Below are positions 13,691-22,138 of a stretch of 64,000 nt of DNA, piece after piece (positions within the stretch are counted from its first letter, which is position 1; every line of letters starts with the position of its first letter). Both the position numbers and the translations under genes were made by a program. The stretch is taken from NCBI RefSeq assembly GCF_002794255.1, contig NZ_PGGW01000069.1, positions 489,421-553,420 of the forward strand, written 5' to 3'. Under the pieces are notes generated by a model. It saw only the letters and a program-made list of their open reading frames with translations. It made no database searches and was not told the origin of the DNA. Origin of the DNA: Streptomyces carminius (GTDB lineage: Bacteria > Actinomycetota > Actinomycetes > Streptomycetales > Streptomycetaceae).

Positions 13691-14848
13691 TCAGGAGCGG
13701 AACGGGCCCCGCACCTCGTAGGTGATGCCGCCCGAGCTGCTGCCGCTGGTACCGCGCTGGCTGGAGAAGTACAGCCGGCCGCCGTCGGGGGAGAAGGCCG
13801 GGCCGGTGATCTCCGAGGACGACTGGCCGCTGATCCGCAGGAAGGGCGCCACCACGCCCTCCGGGGTGATGACGCAGATCTCCATGTTGCCGCCGTCCTC
13901 GGCGACGAAGAGGTCGCCGGAGGAGGCGCTGGTGACGTTGTCCACGCCCGTCAGCGGGGTGCTGCCGGAGATCAGGGAGTCGTCGTAGGCCAGCTCCACG
14001 GTGTTGCCCGCCGCGTCGAGTTGCCACACCCGGCCGTCGCCCTTGGTGGTGAACCAGCAGATGCCGTTCGCGTAGTGGCAGCCCTCCCCGCCGTTGAAAT
14101 GCTTGGCGGCCGAGACCTGGTGGCGGGTGGCGGTGGAGGCGGCGGACGGGTCCGGCACGGTCGCCCAGCCGATGGAGCCGGAGGTGCCCGAGCCGCCCGT
14201 CATCACCTCCAGCGTCCCCGAGGACAGATCGCCCCAGGTGGTGGGGCGGAAGCGGTAGAGGCAGCCGTCGGAGACGTCCTCGGTCAGGTAGATCACCCGG
14301 CGGACCGGGTCGGCGGCCGTGGCCTCGTGCTTGAAGCGGCCCATGGCGTCGCGGCGCACGGCGGACTTCGCACCCCACGGGTCGGTCTCGAAGACATAGC
14401 CGCGGTCGACTTCCTCGCAGGACAGCCAGGTGTTCCACGGGGTCGCGCCGCCCGCGCAGTTCTGGCGGGTGCCGGACAGGACGCGGTAGGCGTCGGTGAT
14501 GGTGCCCGAGGAGTCGAAGCGGATCGCGCTCGCGCCGCCGCCGGGGTTGATCTCGGAGTTGGAGACGTAGATCCAGCCTCCCCCGTCCGCGTAGCAGGCG
14601 CCGCCGTCGGGGGCGTTGTGCCAGGTGTAGGAGGTGCCGGAGACCCGTCGCCCGGAGCGGGCGACCACCCGGCTGGTGAATCCCTGGGGCAGCTGGATCC
14701 CGTTGCTGTCGGCCGGACGCAGGGACCCGTAGGGGCCCGGGCCGGGCTGGGCGGGCGCGGCGTGTGCGGCACCGCGCCACAGGGAGCCGCCGAAGGCGGC
14801 GGCCGATCCGGTGAGTACGGCTCCACGAAGGAAGTTGCGACGTTCCAC
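13691..14848 (-). CDS. Tat-exported PhoX/DUF839-family protein
   Basis: A 385-residue protein beginning ERRNFLRGAVLTGSAAAF, a clear twin-arginine signal (RRNFLR), with cleavage expected near AHA/APAQ. The mature part is a beta-propeller-like DUF839/PhoX protein: SYTWHNAPDGGACY, CEEVDRGYVFETDPWG, HEATAADPVRRVIYLTEDVSDGCLYRF, HFNGGEGCHY. PhoX proteins are Ca/Fe-dependent phosphomonoesterases, but this protein is shorter than canonical PhoX, so phosphatase activity is inferred only. GTG at 14848 is preferred because GGTGGAG lies just upstream; GTG at 14854 is the alternative. Three GT-initial 11-base repeats upstream could be a PhoP site. Confidence 0.8.
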   Translation of the reverse strand: MERRNFLRGAVLTGSAAAFGGSLWRGAAHAAPAQPGPGPYGSLRPADSNGIQLPQGFTSRVVARSGRRVSGTSYTWHNAPDGGACYADGGGWIYVSNSEINPGGGASAIRFDSSGTITDAYRVLSGTRQNCAGGATPWNTWLSCEEVDRGYVFETDPWGAKSAVRRDAMGRFKHEATAADPVRRVIYLTEDVSDGCLYRFRPTTWGDLSSGTLEVMTGGSGTSGSIGWATVPDPSAASTATRHQVSAAKHFNGGEGCHYANGICWFTTKGDGRVWQLDAAGNTVELAYDDSLISGSTPLTGVDNVTSASSGDLFVAEDGGNMEICVITPEGVVAPFLRISGQSSSEITGPAFSPDGGRLYFSSQRGTSGSSSGGITYEVRGPFRS

Positions 14849-14915
14849 GGTCACTCCACCGAAGTCGTCCGGCTCCGCGGCCGGCCGGCCGCGGAGGCGT
14901 GAGGGGGTGCTCCGG

Positions 14916-14948
14916 ACGGTAGGGACGCAGACTTGACGGAGCGTTAAC
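14916..14948 (-). promoter_or_regulatory. Three 11-base direct repeats, possible PHO box
   Basis: Read on the minus strand the units are GTTAACGCTCC, GTCAAGTCTGC and GTCCCTACCGT, exactly adjacent. Streptomyces PHO boxes are 11-base direct repeats starting with a GTTCACC-like core. The first unit matches five of seven core bases; the others are weaker. They lie 68-100 bases before the PhoX-like start. Confidence 0.3.
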
Positions 14949-15194
14949 ATCCGGTCACCCGCAGGAGCCGGGCGGGTCAACAACCGGTCGGGTGGCCGAA
15001 TCCGGGTGACGGCGGTGACCCGGGAGGACACCAGGAGGGCAGGAGGTGTGGAGGGACAGGGGGAGGAGGGAGACGTCCGATGACGTCTGCCGGCTTCTGG
15101 TCCGGTCCGGTGTGCCCCTGCGCCTGGGACCACCTCCCGGTGGTCTCCCCGGCCCCGCGCGGCGAGCCGGGCCGGCCGCGGAGGGCGGCGCACC

Positions 15195-15251
15195 GGAACG
15201 CAGGAGGAGCCCGGCACCGGGGCGGCCGGTGCCGGGCTCCTCCTGCGTTCC
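15195..15251 (-). terminator. bxl operon terminator
   Basis: A perfect 26-base inverted repeat (15195-15220 with 15226-15251) and a five-base loop, 20 bases beyond the bxlA stop. This is the longest perfect stem I found in the window. Confidence 0.9.
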
Positions 15252-15271
15252 GCCGTGACAGGCGGTGGGGC

Positions 15272-17542
15272 TCAGGACTGCGGTACGCGCACCTGCGTCC
15301 CGCAGACCATCCGGCGGTCGTGGCCGACCGTGCGCTCCGGCCCGGTCAGGGTCAGCGGCACGGTGTGGCGGACATCGGAGCTGGACGCGGCCAGGTGCAG
15401 CTCGACGGCGCCGGGCTCGACGATCCGCTGCCCGGGCCGGGCGGTGTACGAGGCCAGGTCGGCGTGGAAGTCGAAGACGACCTCGGCGGCCTGACCGGGC
15501 TCCAGCGGCACCCGGGCGTAGCCGACCAGCCGGCTGACCGGCTGGACGGTGCGGGCCACGGGGTCGTGCAGATAGAGCTGGACGACCTCGGTACCGGCCC
15601 GCTCGCCGGTGTTGCGCACGGTGACGCGGACCTCGGTGCCGCCGTCCGTCGGGATGTTGCCGTCGCCGGCCGCGGCCGGCTCCCACGCGAAGGTGGTGTA
15701 CGACAGGCCGTGCCCGAAGGGGTACAGCGGCGTCGGGTCGAGGTTGCTGGCCGCGCCCTTGAGGCCCAGCGGCGGCGCCAGATAGGTCCAGGGCTGGCCG
15801 CCGTTGCCGCGCGGGACGCTGACCGGGAGCCGGCCCGAGGGGTTGACCCGCCCGGTGAGCACCCCGGCGACCGCCGGTCCGCCCTCCTCACCGGGGAAGA
15901 ACGCCTGCACCACGGCGGCGAGCCGGTCCGCCCAGCGGCCGAGCGCGTACGGGCGGCCGGTGAACAGCACCAGCACGACCGGCTTGTCGGTGCTCTCCAG
16001 CAGCTCGTCCAGGAACTCGGCCTGGCCGTCGGGGAGGGTGAGGTCCTCGGCGTCGCAGCCCTCGCCGGAGGTGCCGCGGCCGAAGAGGCCGGAGCGGTCG
16101 CCGAGCACCGCGACGACGACGTCGGCGCCGTCGGGGCTGTCGGTGAGGGCCGCTCCGGGCAGCCCGGTGCCCAGGGCCTCCAGCAGCGTGGGGATTTCCA
16201 CGCCCAGCGGCTTGTCGGGGTGCTCGACCCCGACGTGCCGGGGGAAGGTGTAGCAGCCGAGCATGGCCGACTGCTCGTTCGCGTACGGCCCCACCACGGC
16301 GACGCGGGCCGCGGGGTCCAGCGGCAGCACGCCCCGGGCGTTGTCGAGCAGGACGACCGACTCCTCGGCCACCTTCCGGGCCAGCGCCCGCATGGCGGGC
16401 GGGTCGAGGTCGACCTCGCCCTCGGGCAGGGCGGACGAGGCGGTCTGCGACCAGTCGGGGTCCAGCAGGCCCAGCTCGCACTTCTGCCGCAGGACCCGCA
16501 GTACGGCCCGGTCCACCAGTTCCTCGGGAACCTCCCCGGACCGGACGGCCTTCAGCATGGGCTCGCCGTAGCAGCGCACGCTCGGCAGCTCCACGTCGAC
16601 GCCCGCCTTCAGGGCCAGGGCACCGGCCCGGGCGGGGGAGTCGGCGACGCGGTGGTTGCGCTCCAGGAAGGAGATGCCGAAGTAGTCGGCGACGACGGTG
16701 CCGGTGAAGCCCCACTGCTCGCGCAGCAGCTCGGTCAGCAGTTCGGGGCTGGCCGCCGCCGGGACGCCGTCGAGGTCGTTGTAGGCGTGCATCACCGAGC
16801 GGGCGCCGCCCTCGCGCAGTGCCATCTCGAAGGGCGGCAGGATCACGTCGGCCAGCTCGCGCGGGCCGATCGAGACCGGGGCGTGGTTGCGCCCGCCCCG
16901 GGAGGCCGAGTAACCGGCGAAGTGCTTGAGCGTGGCCACGACCCCGCTCGACTCCAGGCCCGCCACGTAGGCGGTGGCCACGGTCGACACCAGGTACGGG
17001 TCCTCGCCGATGGACTCCTCGGTACGGCCCCAGCGCGGGTCGCGCACCACGTCCAGGACCGGTGAGAGGCCCTGGTGGATGCCGACCGAGCGCATCGAGG
17101 CGCCGATGCCCGCGGCCATCTCCCGTACCAGGGCCGGGTCGAAGGTGGCGCCCCAGGCCAGCGGGGTGGGGAAGATGGTGGCCTGCCAGGCGGTGAAGCC
17201 GGTCAGGCACTCCTCGTGGGCCAGGGCCGGTATGCCGAAACGGTTGGCCGCGGCGACCTTCTCCTGGAAGGCGGCCAGGGCCCGCGCGCCCTCGGCCGGC
17301 TCCACCGGAGCCGTGCCGAAGGGACGGGTGAGCTGGCCCAGGCCGTGCGGCAGCAGGCCGTCCAGGTCGACGGTCTCGGAGACCTCGTGCTGGAACGGAG
17401 CGACGTCCTCGCCCTCGGCCTCGGAACCCGGCCAGATGCTGGAGAGCTGGGCCAGCTTCTCCTCCAGCGACATTCTGGACAGCAGATCGGCGGCGCGCTC
17501 CTCCGCGGGTCGGGAGGTGTCCTGCCAGGGGTGATGATGCAT
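15272..17542 (-). CDS. bxlA: GH3 beta-xylosidase (or beta-glucosidase)
   Basis: A 756-residue cytoplasmic GH3 enzyme without signal peptide. The N-terminal barrel has RMSLEEKLAQL, LSPVLDVVRDPRWGRTEES, TLKHFAGYSASRGGRNHAPV and the nucleophile motif VVADYFGI with Asp286. The C-terminal part has the alpha/beta sandwich (VVLLDNARGVLPL) and a fibronectin-III-like end (YPFGHGLSYTTF). Placement behind bxlEFG and near a LacI regulator and a xylanase matches the Streptomyces bxlREFGA arrangement, so hydrolysis of imported xylooligosaccharides is the likely role. GH3 specificity cannot be fixed by sequence alone. It starts 62 bases after bxlG and is probably in the same transcript. Confidence 0.88.
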   Translation of the reverse strand: MHHHPWQDTSRPAEERAADLLSRMSLEEKLAQLSSIWPGSEAEGEDVAPFQHEVSETVDLDGLLPHGLGQLTRPFGTAPVEPAEGARALAAFQEKVAAANRFGIPALAHEECLTGFTAWQATIFPTPLAWGATFDPALVREMAAGIGASMRSVGIHQGLSPVLDVVRDPRWGRTEESIGEDPYLVSTVATAYVAGLESSGVVATLKHFAGYSASRGGRNHAPVSIGPRELADVILPPFEMALREGGARSVMHAYNDLDGVPAAASPELLTELLREQWGFTGTVVADYFGISFLERNHRVADSPARAGALALKAGVDVELPSVRCYGEPMLKAVRSGEVPEELVDRAVLRVLRQKCELGLLDPDWSQTASSALPEGEVDLDPPAMRALARKVAEESVVLLDNARGVLPLDPAARVAVVGPYANEQSAMLGCYTFPRHVGVEHPDKPLGVEIPTLLEALGTGLPGAALTDSPDGADVVVAVLGDRSGLFGRGTSGEGCDAEDLTLPDGQAEFLDELLESTDKPVVLVLFTGRPYALGRWADRLAAVVQAFFPGEEGGPAVAGVLTGRVNPSGRLPVSVPRGNGGQPWTYLAPPLGLKGAASNLDPTPLYPFGHGLSYTTFAWEPAAAGDGNIPTDGGTEVRVTVRNTGERAGTEVVQLYLHDPVARTVQPVSRLVGYARVPLEPGQAAEVVFDFHADLASYTARPGQRIVEPGAVELHLAASSSDVRHTVPLTLTGPERTVGHDRRMVCGTQVRVPQS

Positions 17543-17604
17543 GAGGCTCCTTGTTCAGCGTCAGCGTGGTCTCGTGGCGCGTCCCCGCGCGGTCCCCGCG
17601 CGGT

Positions 17605-18528
17605 TCAGCGTCCGCCGGCGCCCATGAGGCCGTTGATGAGCTGACGGCGCGCGACGAGGTACACGATGAAGATCGGCACGATCGACATCACGACCGCGGC
17701 GAGCATGGCCGGGATGTCCGCCCGGAACTGTCCCTGGAAGTCGTAGAGGCCGACGGTGAGCACCCGGCTCTCGCGCGACTGCGTGAGGATCAGCGGGAAG
17801 AGGAAGTTGTTCCAGGCCTGCAGCGCCGCGTAGACGCCGACCGTGGAGATACCGCCCCGGGAGAGCGGTACCACGAGCTGGAGGAGGATGCGGGTCTGGC
17901 TCGCCCCCTCCAGGGCCATCGACTCGTACATCTCCTCCTCGATGTCCCGCATGGTGCCCGCCAGGATCAGCACGCAGACGGGCAGGCAGAACGCCGAGAC
18001 CGGCAGGATGATCGCCAGCAGGCTGTCGTACAGCTGCATCTCGGTGATCAGCAGGTAGATGGGGATGATCACCGCCTGGGCGGGGATGGCCAGACCCAGC
18101 AGGAAGAGCTGGAAGATCCGCTGCGAGGTCCCGCTGAGGGTCCGCACGACGGTGTAGCCGACACCCACCGAGAGCACGATGACGATCGCCGCGGTGGCGG
18201 CCGTGACGACCGCGGTGTTGACCAGATAGGTGACGAAGTCACCCTCCAGCACCTTGCGGTAGTTCTCCAGCGTCAGGCTGTCGGGCCAGGAGAGCGCGCC
18301 GCTGTCGAAGTAGGACTGGCGGCTCCGCAGGGTGCTGAGGACCAGCACGTACATCGGCAGGCCGACGATGACCAGCCAGATGAGGGAGGCGACGCCCGCG
18401 GGGACGTTCCACTTGCGGGCGGCACGGAGCCTGCCGCGCAGGCCGTGGTCGTTGCGGACCTGCTGGGCCCGCGTTTTCTCCGGGGCGTTCCGGGAGGACC
18501 GGTTCTCCGGCCGCGTGGCGGTCTTCAC
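17605..18528 (-). CDS. bxlG: Sugar ABC transporter permease (MalG type)
   Basis: A 307-residue inner-membrane permease with six predicted membrane segments. The cytoplasmic EAA loop is YESMALEGASQTRILLQLVVPLS. The C-terminus IVYLVARRQLINGLMGAGGR is typical of CUT1-family MalG-like subunits. It pairs with the permease just upstream to import oligosaccharides using a shared MsiK-type ATPase encoded elsewhere, since none is in this operon. Its start overlaps the end of bxlF by four bases (ATGA), implying translational coupling. Confidence 0.9.
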   Translation of the reverse strand: MKTATRPENRSSRNAPEKTRAQQVRNDHGLRGRLRAARKWNVPAGVASLIWLVIVGLPMYVLVLSTLRSRQSYFDSGALSWPDSLTLENYRKVLEGDFVTYLVNTAVVTAATAAIVIVLSVGVGYTVVRTLSGTSQRIFQLFLLGLAIPAQAVIIPIYLLITEMQLYDSLLAIILPVSAFCLPVCVLILAGTMRDIEEEMYESMALEGASQTRILLQLVVPLSRGGISTVGVYAALQAWNNFLFPLILTQSRESRVLTVGLYDFQGQFRADIPAMLAAVVMSIVPIFIVYLVARRQLINGLMGAGGR

Positions 18529-19430
18529 ATCCCCTCCCGGGTGCTGCGCATGGCGGTGAAGCCGGAGACCCGGACCATCACCAGGGAGACGGCCGTGGCG
18601 ACGACCACGAGGGTGGTGGCGATGGCGCTCGCGTAACCCATGTCGTACGCCTGGAAGCCGGTCTCGTACATCAGGTAGGGCACGATCGTGGTGTCCGTGC
18701 CCGGGCCGCCCTCGGTCAGGATGAGGACGGTGTCGAAGAAGGTCAGCGCGCCGACGACCATCAGCACCGAGGAGGTGATGATGGTGTTCCGCAGCTGCGG
18801 CAGCGTGATGGAGAAGAACTGCCGGATGCCGCTCGCCCCGTCGATGGAGGCGGCCTCGTAGAAGGACTTGGGGATCTGCCGGGCGCCACCCTGGTAGAGC
18901 AGGGTGTGGAACGGGATGAACTGCCAGGAGGCGACGAAGGCGACCGCGGCCATGGCGGTCGTTCCGTCACCGAGCACGTTGCCGTGCTCCAGGCCGATCC
19001 ACGGGCCGATGTCGGCGATCAGACCGAAGTTCGGGTCCAGCAGCGACTTCCACAGCAGGGCGAGGGCCACCGAGGAGGCCAGCAGGGGCAGGAAGAAGAT
19101 CGCGCTGAGGACGGCGCGGTTCTTCTGGCGGCCCGCGGACCACACTCCCAGCAGCAGGGCGATGGGAGTCTGGATCAGCCAGCTGGCGGCGGTGAGGACG
19201 AGGCTCAGGTTGATGGCCTGCCGCATGGTGGGGTCGTTCCAGAGCCGTTCCCAGTTACCGGTGCCGCTGACCGAGGGGAAGCTGCCCAGTCCGTCCCAGT
19301 TGGTGAAGGACAGGTAGACGACCAGCAGCATGGGGCCGACGGCGAACAGGACGAAGAACAACACGCCGGGGACCGCCCAGGCAATGCCCGGGCGGCCCAC
19401 ACGCGGCGACGAGGTCGCTGCTTGCTTCAC
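18525..19430 (-). CDS. bxlF: Sugar ABC transporter permease (MalF type)
   Basis: A 301-residue permease with six membrane segments and the EAA loop YEAASIDGASGIRQFFSITLPQL. It is the MalF-like partner of bxlG. ATG at 19430 overlaps the stop of the binding-protein gene by four bases. The C-terminal DMGYASAIATTLVVV is typical of CUT1 permeases. Confidence 0.9.
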   Translation of the reverse strand: MKQAATSSPRVGRPGIAWAVPGVLFFVLFAVGPMLLVVYLSFTNWDGLGSFPSVSGTGNWERLWNDPTMRQAINLSLVLTAASWLIQTPIALLLGVWSAGRQKNRAVLSAIFFLPLLASSVALALLWKSLLDPNFGLIADIGPWIGLEHGNVLGDGTTAMAAVAFVASWQFIPFHTLLYQGGARQIPKSFYEAASIDGASGIRQFFSITLPQLRNTIITSSVLMVVGALTFFDTVLILTEGGPGTDTTIVPYLMYETGFQAYDMGYASAIATTLVVVATAVSLVMVRVSGFTAMRSTREGM

Positions 19431-20773
19431 TTCACAGCCTTCATGGCTTCGACGAACTCTTCGGGGCTGAGCTGCTTGTTGAACAGCTTCTGGATGTTGG
19501 TCAGCATCGGCGTGGCCTGCTGGGCGGGCAGCGCCTGGTCCCAGGAGAGGGTGTAGGACGGGGCGTTGAGGGCCAGGTCGTACACGTCGCCGGCGAACTC
19601 GGGAGCCGGGTGCTTGGCGAGCTTGTCCTGGGCGTCGGAGGTGGCGGGCACCTCGGCGTTCTCCACCAGGTCCGTGACGTAGGCCTCGTCGGCGGCGGTC
19701 TTGACGAACTCGATGGCCGCCTCGCGCTGCTCATCCTTCAGCTTGGAGTTGACCGACCAGTAGTTGGTGGGGTTGCCCACCACGTTCTTGGGGTCGCCCT
19801 TGCCGTCGGGCAGCGGCGGGAAGGTGGTCCAGCCCAGCCCGTTCTCGGCGAACTCCGGCTGGTTGGACTGCTGGTTGGAGTACTCCCAGCTGCCCATCAG
19901 GTGCATGGCGGCCTTGCCCTTGGCGAAGAGCGTGGGGGCGCCGTCGGAGGTGTAGTTGACCGACTGGAAGTTCTTGCCGAACGCGCCGCGGTCCACCAGG
20001 TCGCGGATGGTCTCGGCGGTCTTCAGGACGGCCGGGTCGCCCCAGGCCTCGGAGTCGCCGCTGCGGATCTTGTTGAAGACCTCGGCGCCGCCGATGCGGT
20101 CCAGCAGGTACTCGACCCACATCAGCTCGGTCCAGGCGTCGGTGCCGGCCAGGGCGAAGGGGGTGACACCCTCCTCCTTGAAGGTGTCGACGAGCTTCAG
20201 CACGTCGTCCCAGGTCTTCGGGGGCTGGGCGTCGGCCTTCTCGAAGACGTCCTTGTTGTAGAAGAGCATCACCGGCTGCATACCGCGCATCGGGACGCCG
20301 TAGTACTTGTCGTTGACCTTGCCCTCGTCGAGGATCGCCGGGATGAACGACTCCTTGAAGGCGGTGTCCTTCTCCAGCACGGGGGTCAGGTCGACCAGCA
20401 TGTCCTCTTCGACGAAGTTGCTGATGCTGCCGCCGCCCCAGTTGAAGAAGATGTCGGGCGCGTTGGGCGTGCCCATCGCGCTGCGCATCTTGTCCTGGTA
20501 GCTCTCGCCGGGCACCGGGACGAGCTTGGCCTTGATGTCGGACTTCTCGTTGAAGCGCTTGACGGCGGCTTCCTGCACCTTGGTGGAGGCGTCCTGGTAG
20601 ACCCAGACCTCCAGTTCGCCGCCGGCCTTCCCGTCCTCGTCGCCGGGCCCGCCGCTGCCGCAGGCGGTGAGGACCAGTGAGGCGGCCAGCGCGGTCGCCG
20701 TCAGTGTGGCGGCGCGGTGCCGCCGGAATCCCTTGCTGCCCGCCGTGGCCGAGCCCTGCACTGCTGTTCGCAT
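19427..20773 (-). CDS. bxlE: Sugar-binding lipoprotein of the ABC importer
   Basis: A 448-residue extracellular solute-binding protein (family 1). The signal ends in the lipobox LTAC, giving an acylated Cys near residue 38. The mature part starts GGELEVWVYQDAST and has family features such as PDIFFNWGGGSISNF, PMRGMQPVMLFYNKDVF and GKAAMHLMGSWEY. It is the first gene of the four-gene import/hydrolysis operon. GGAAGG precedes the ATG. Xylobiose or a related oligosaccharide is the inferred ligand from gene order, not from residues. Confidence 0.88.
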   Translation of the reverse strand: MRTAVQGSATAGSKGFRRHRAATLTATALAASLVLTACGSGGPGDEDGKAGGELEVWVYQDASTKVQEAAVKRFNEKSDIKAKLVPVPGESYQDKMRSAMGTPNAPDIFFNWGGGSISNFVEEDMLVDLTPVLEKDTAFKESFIPAILDEGKVNDKYYGVPMRGMQPVMLFYNKDVFEKADAQPPKTWDDVLKLVDTFKEEGVTPFALAGTDAWTELMWVEYLLDRIGGAEVFNKIRSGDSEAWGDPAVLKTAETIRDLVDRGAFGKNFQSVNYTSDGAPTLFAKGKAAMHLMGSWEYSNQQSNQPEFAENGLGWTTFPPLPDGKGDPKNVVGNPTNYWSVNSKLKDEQREAAIEFVKTAADEAYVTDLVENAEVPATSDAQDKLAKHPAPEFAGDVYDLALNAPSYTLSWDQALPAQQATPMLTNIQKLFNKQLSPEEFVEAMKAVK

Positions 20774-20780
20774 CGCATAC

Positions 20781-20808
20781 CTTCCGGAAGGACTCCGAAA
20801 ATTATCGG
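20781..20808. promoter_or_regulatory. Candidate BxlR operator at the bxlE promoter
   Basis: CTTCCGGAAG (20781-20790) is followed by the near-palindrome CCGAAAATTATCGG (20795-20808). The second resembles the CGAAA-N-TTTCG type box described for BxlR in Streptomyces. CTTCCGGAA recurs in the xylanase upstream region at 22096. The first element overlaps the ribosome site of bxlE, so it may be coincidental. Confidence 0.4.
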
Positions 20809-20929
20809 TAGTGGTGTTGGGAACGTACGGATGCGTGAAGCCCGTGTCAACGGGTAAGACGAAAAAGCGGGCCCAGGACTCGGGGGCGTAATAAGGCTGT
20901 GACCTGGTGGTGTCCCATCCGAAGCCGAC

Positions 20930-22009
20930 TCAGGCGCGCAGTTCGGCGGTGCTGGCCCGTACGACCAGCTCCGTCGCCAGCTCCACCCGCGGTGAGTCCA
21001 GCTCCTCCCCCCGGGCCTGGCGCAGCACGGTGCGGGCCGCCACCTTGCCCATTTCCACCAGCGGTTGGCGTACCGTGGTGAGCGGGGGGGCCAGCCAGCG
21101 TACCTCCGGAAGGTCGTCGAAGCCGACCACGCTGATGTCCTCCGGCACCCGCAGCCCGCGCCGCCGCACCGCCTCGATGGCACCCAGTGCCATCTGATCG
21201 CTGGAGGCGAACAGGGCGGTGGGCGGCTCGTCCAGGTCCATCAGTTTGTTGCAGCCGGTGAAACCGGACTCGTGGTAGAAGTCGCCGGGCACCATGAGCC
21301 GGTCGTCCACCGGCACCCCCGCCGCCTCCAGGGCGGCGCGGTAGCCGTCCAGCCGGGCTCGGCTGCACATCAGCCGGGGCGGTCCGGCGATGAAGCCGAT
21401 GCGGCGGTGGCCCAGCCCGAGCAGGTGCTCGGTGGCCGCCATGCCGCCGGCCCAGTTGGTGGCCCCGACGGTCGGCGCGTCCAGGGCGGGCGAGCCGGCC
21501 GGGTCCACCACCACCAGCGGCACGCCCAGCCGGTGCAGCTCCTCGTGCAGGACCGGCTCCAGGACCGAGGTGACCAGGATCACCCCGCCCGAGGCGCGGG
21601 CCCGCAGATTGCGCATCCACTGCCGGGCCGAGCCCGCGCGGTCGTGGATCGCCGAGACCACCGTGCCGAAGCCCACCTCGTGGGTGGTCTCCTCCACCCC
21701 GCGGATGATCTCCACCGCCCAGGGGCTGTCGAGGTCGTTGAAGACGAGGTCGACCAGGGCGGGCCGGTCCCCGGAGGAAGACGTGCGGCGGCGGTAGCCG
21801 TACTGCCGCAGCAGCTCCTCGACCCGGGCCCGGGTCGCCGGCGCCACGTCGGAGCGGCCGTTGACCACCCGCGAGACCGTGGGGACAGAGACCCCTGCCT
21901 CCTGGGCGATCGCGGTGATCGTCACCTTCTGCTCCACCTTGGGGGCGACGCGTTGTTCCGCCACCCCTCCGCTCGCAGCGGCTGTGCCGTCTGCCATGCC
22001 GTCTCCCAT
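20930..22009 (-). CDS. bxlR: LacI-family repressor of the xylan locus
   Basis: A 359-residue LacI/GalR regulator. The DNA-binding domain ITAIAQEAGVSVPTVSRVVNGRSDVAPATRARVEELL is at about residues 30-70, followed by a periplasmic-binding-protein-like effector domain (LVDLVFNDLDSPWAVEIIRGVE, FASSDQMALGAIEAVRRRGLRVPEDISVVGFDDLPE). ATG at 22009 has GGAGGAG six bases upstream and is preferred over GTG at 22033. It lies between the bxlEFGA operon (same strand) and the divergent xylanase, so it likely represses both until a xylooligosaccharide binds. Confidence 0.85.
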   Translation of the reverse strand: MGDGMADGTAAASGGVAEQRVAPKVEQKVTITAIAQEAGVSVPTVSRVVNGRSDVAPATRARVEELLRQYGYRRRTSSSGDRPALVDLVFNDLDSPWAVEIIRGVEETTHEVGFGTVVSAIHDRAGSARQWMRNLRARASGGVILVTSVLEPVLHEELHRLGVPLVVVDPAGSPALDAPTVGATNWAGGMAATEHLLGLGHRRIGFIAGPPRLMCSRARLDGYRAALEAAGVPVDDRLMVPGDFYHESGFTGCNKLMDLDEPPTALFASSDQMALGAIEAVRRRGLRVPEDISVVGFDDLPEVRWLAPPLTTVRQPLVEMGKVAARTVLRQARGEELDSPRVELATELVVRASTAELRA

Positions 22010-22078
22010 GCCGTCTCCTCCGCGTGCGCACACCGTTGACGGGCGTTCTCATCGGCTCTACCGTTCCCGGCGCACCCT

Positions 22079-22105
22079 CGAAACCTTCCAACAGTCTTCC
22101 GGAAA
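22079..22105. promoter_or_regulatory. Candidate BxlR site upstream of the xylanase
   Basis: CGAAACCTTCC (22079-22089) partially matches the CGAAA-N-TTTCG box. CTTCCGGAAA (22096-22105) repeats nine bases of the element upstream of bxlE. Both lie in the 129 bases between bxlR and the divergent xylanase. Confidence 0.35.
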
Positions 22106-22138
22106 GTGCTCCGGGGCGTCGAGAGAGGGACACCCCCA

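Larger units (their letters stand above)
14849..15271. other. Gap between PhoX-like gene and bxlA
   Basis: This 423-base stretch contains the PhoX-like promoter region with the repeats at 14916-14948 and the very strong bxl operon terminator at 15195-15251. I see no gene in it. Confidence 0.6.
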
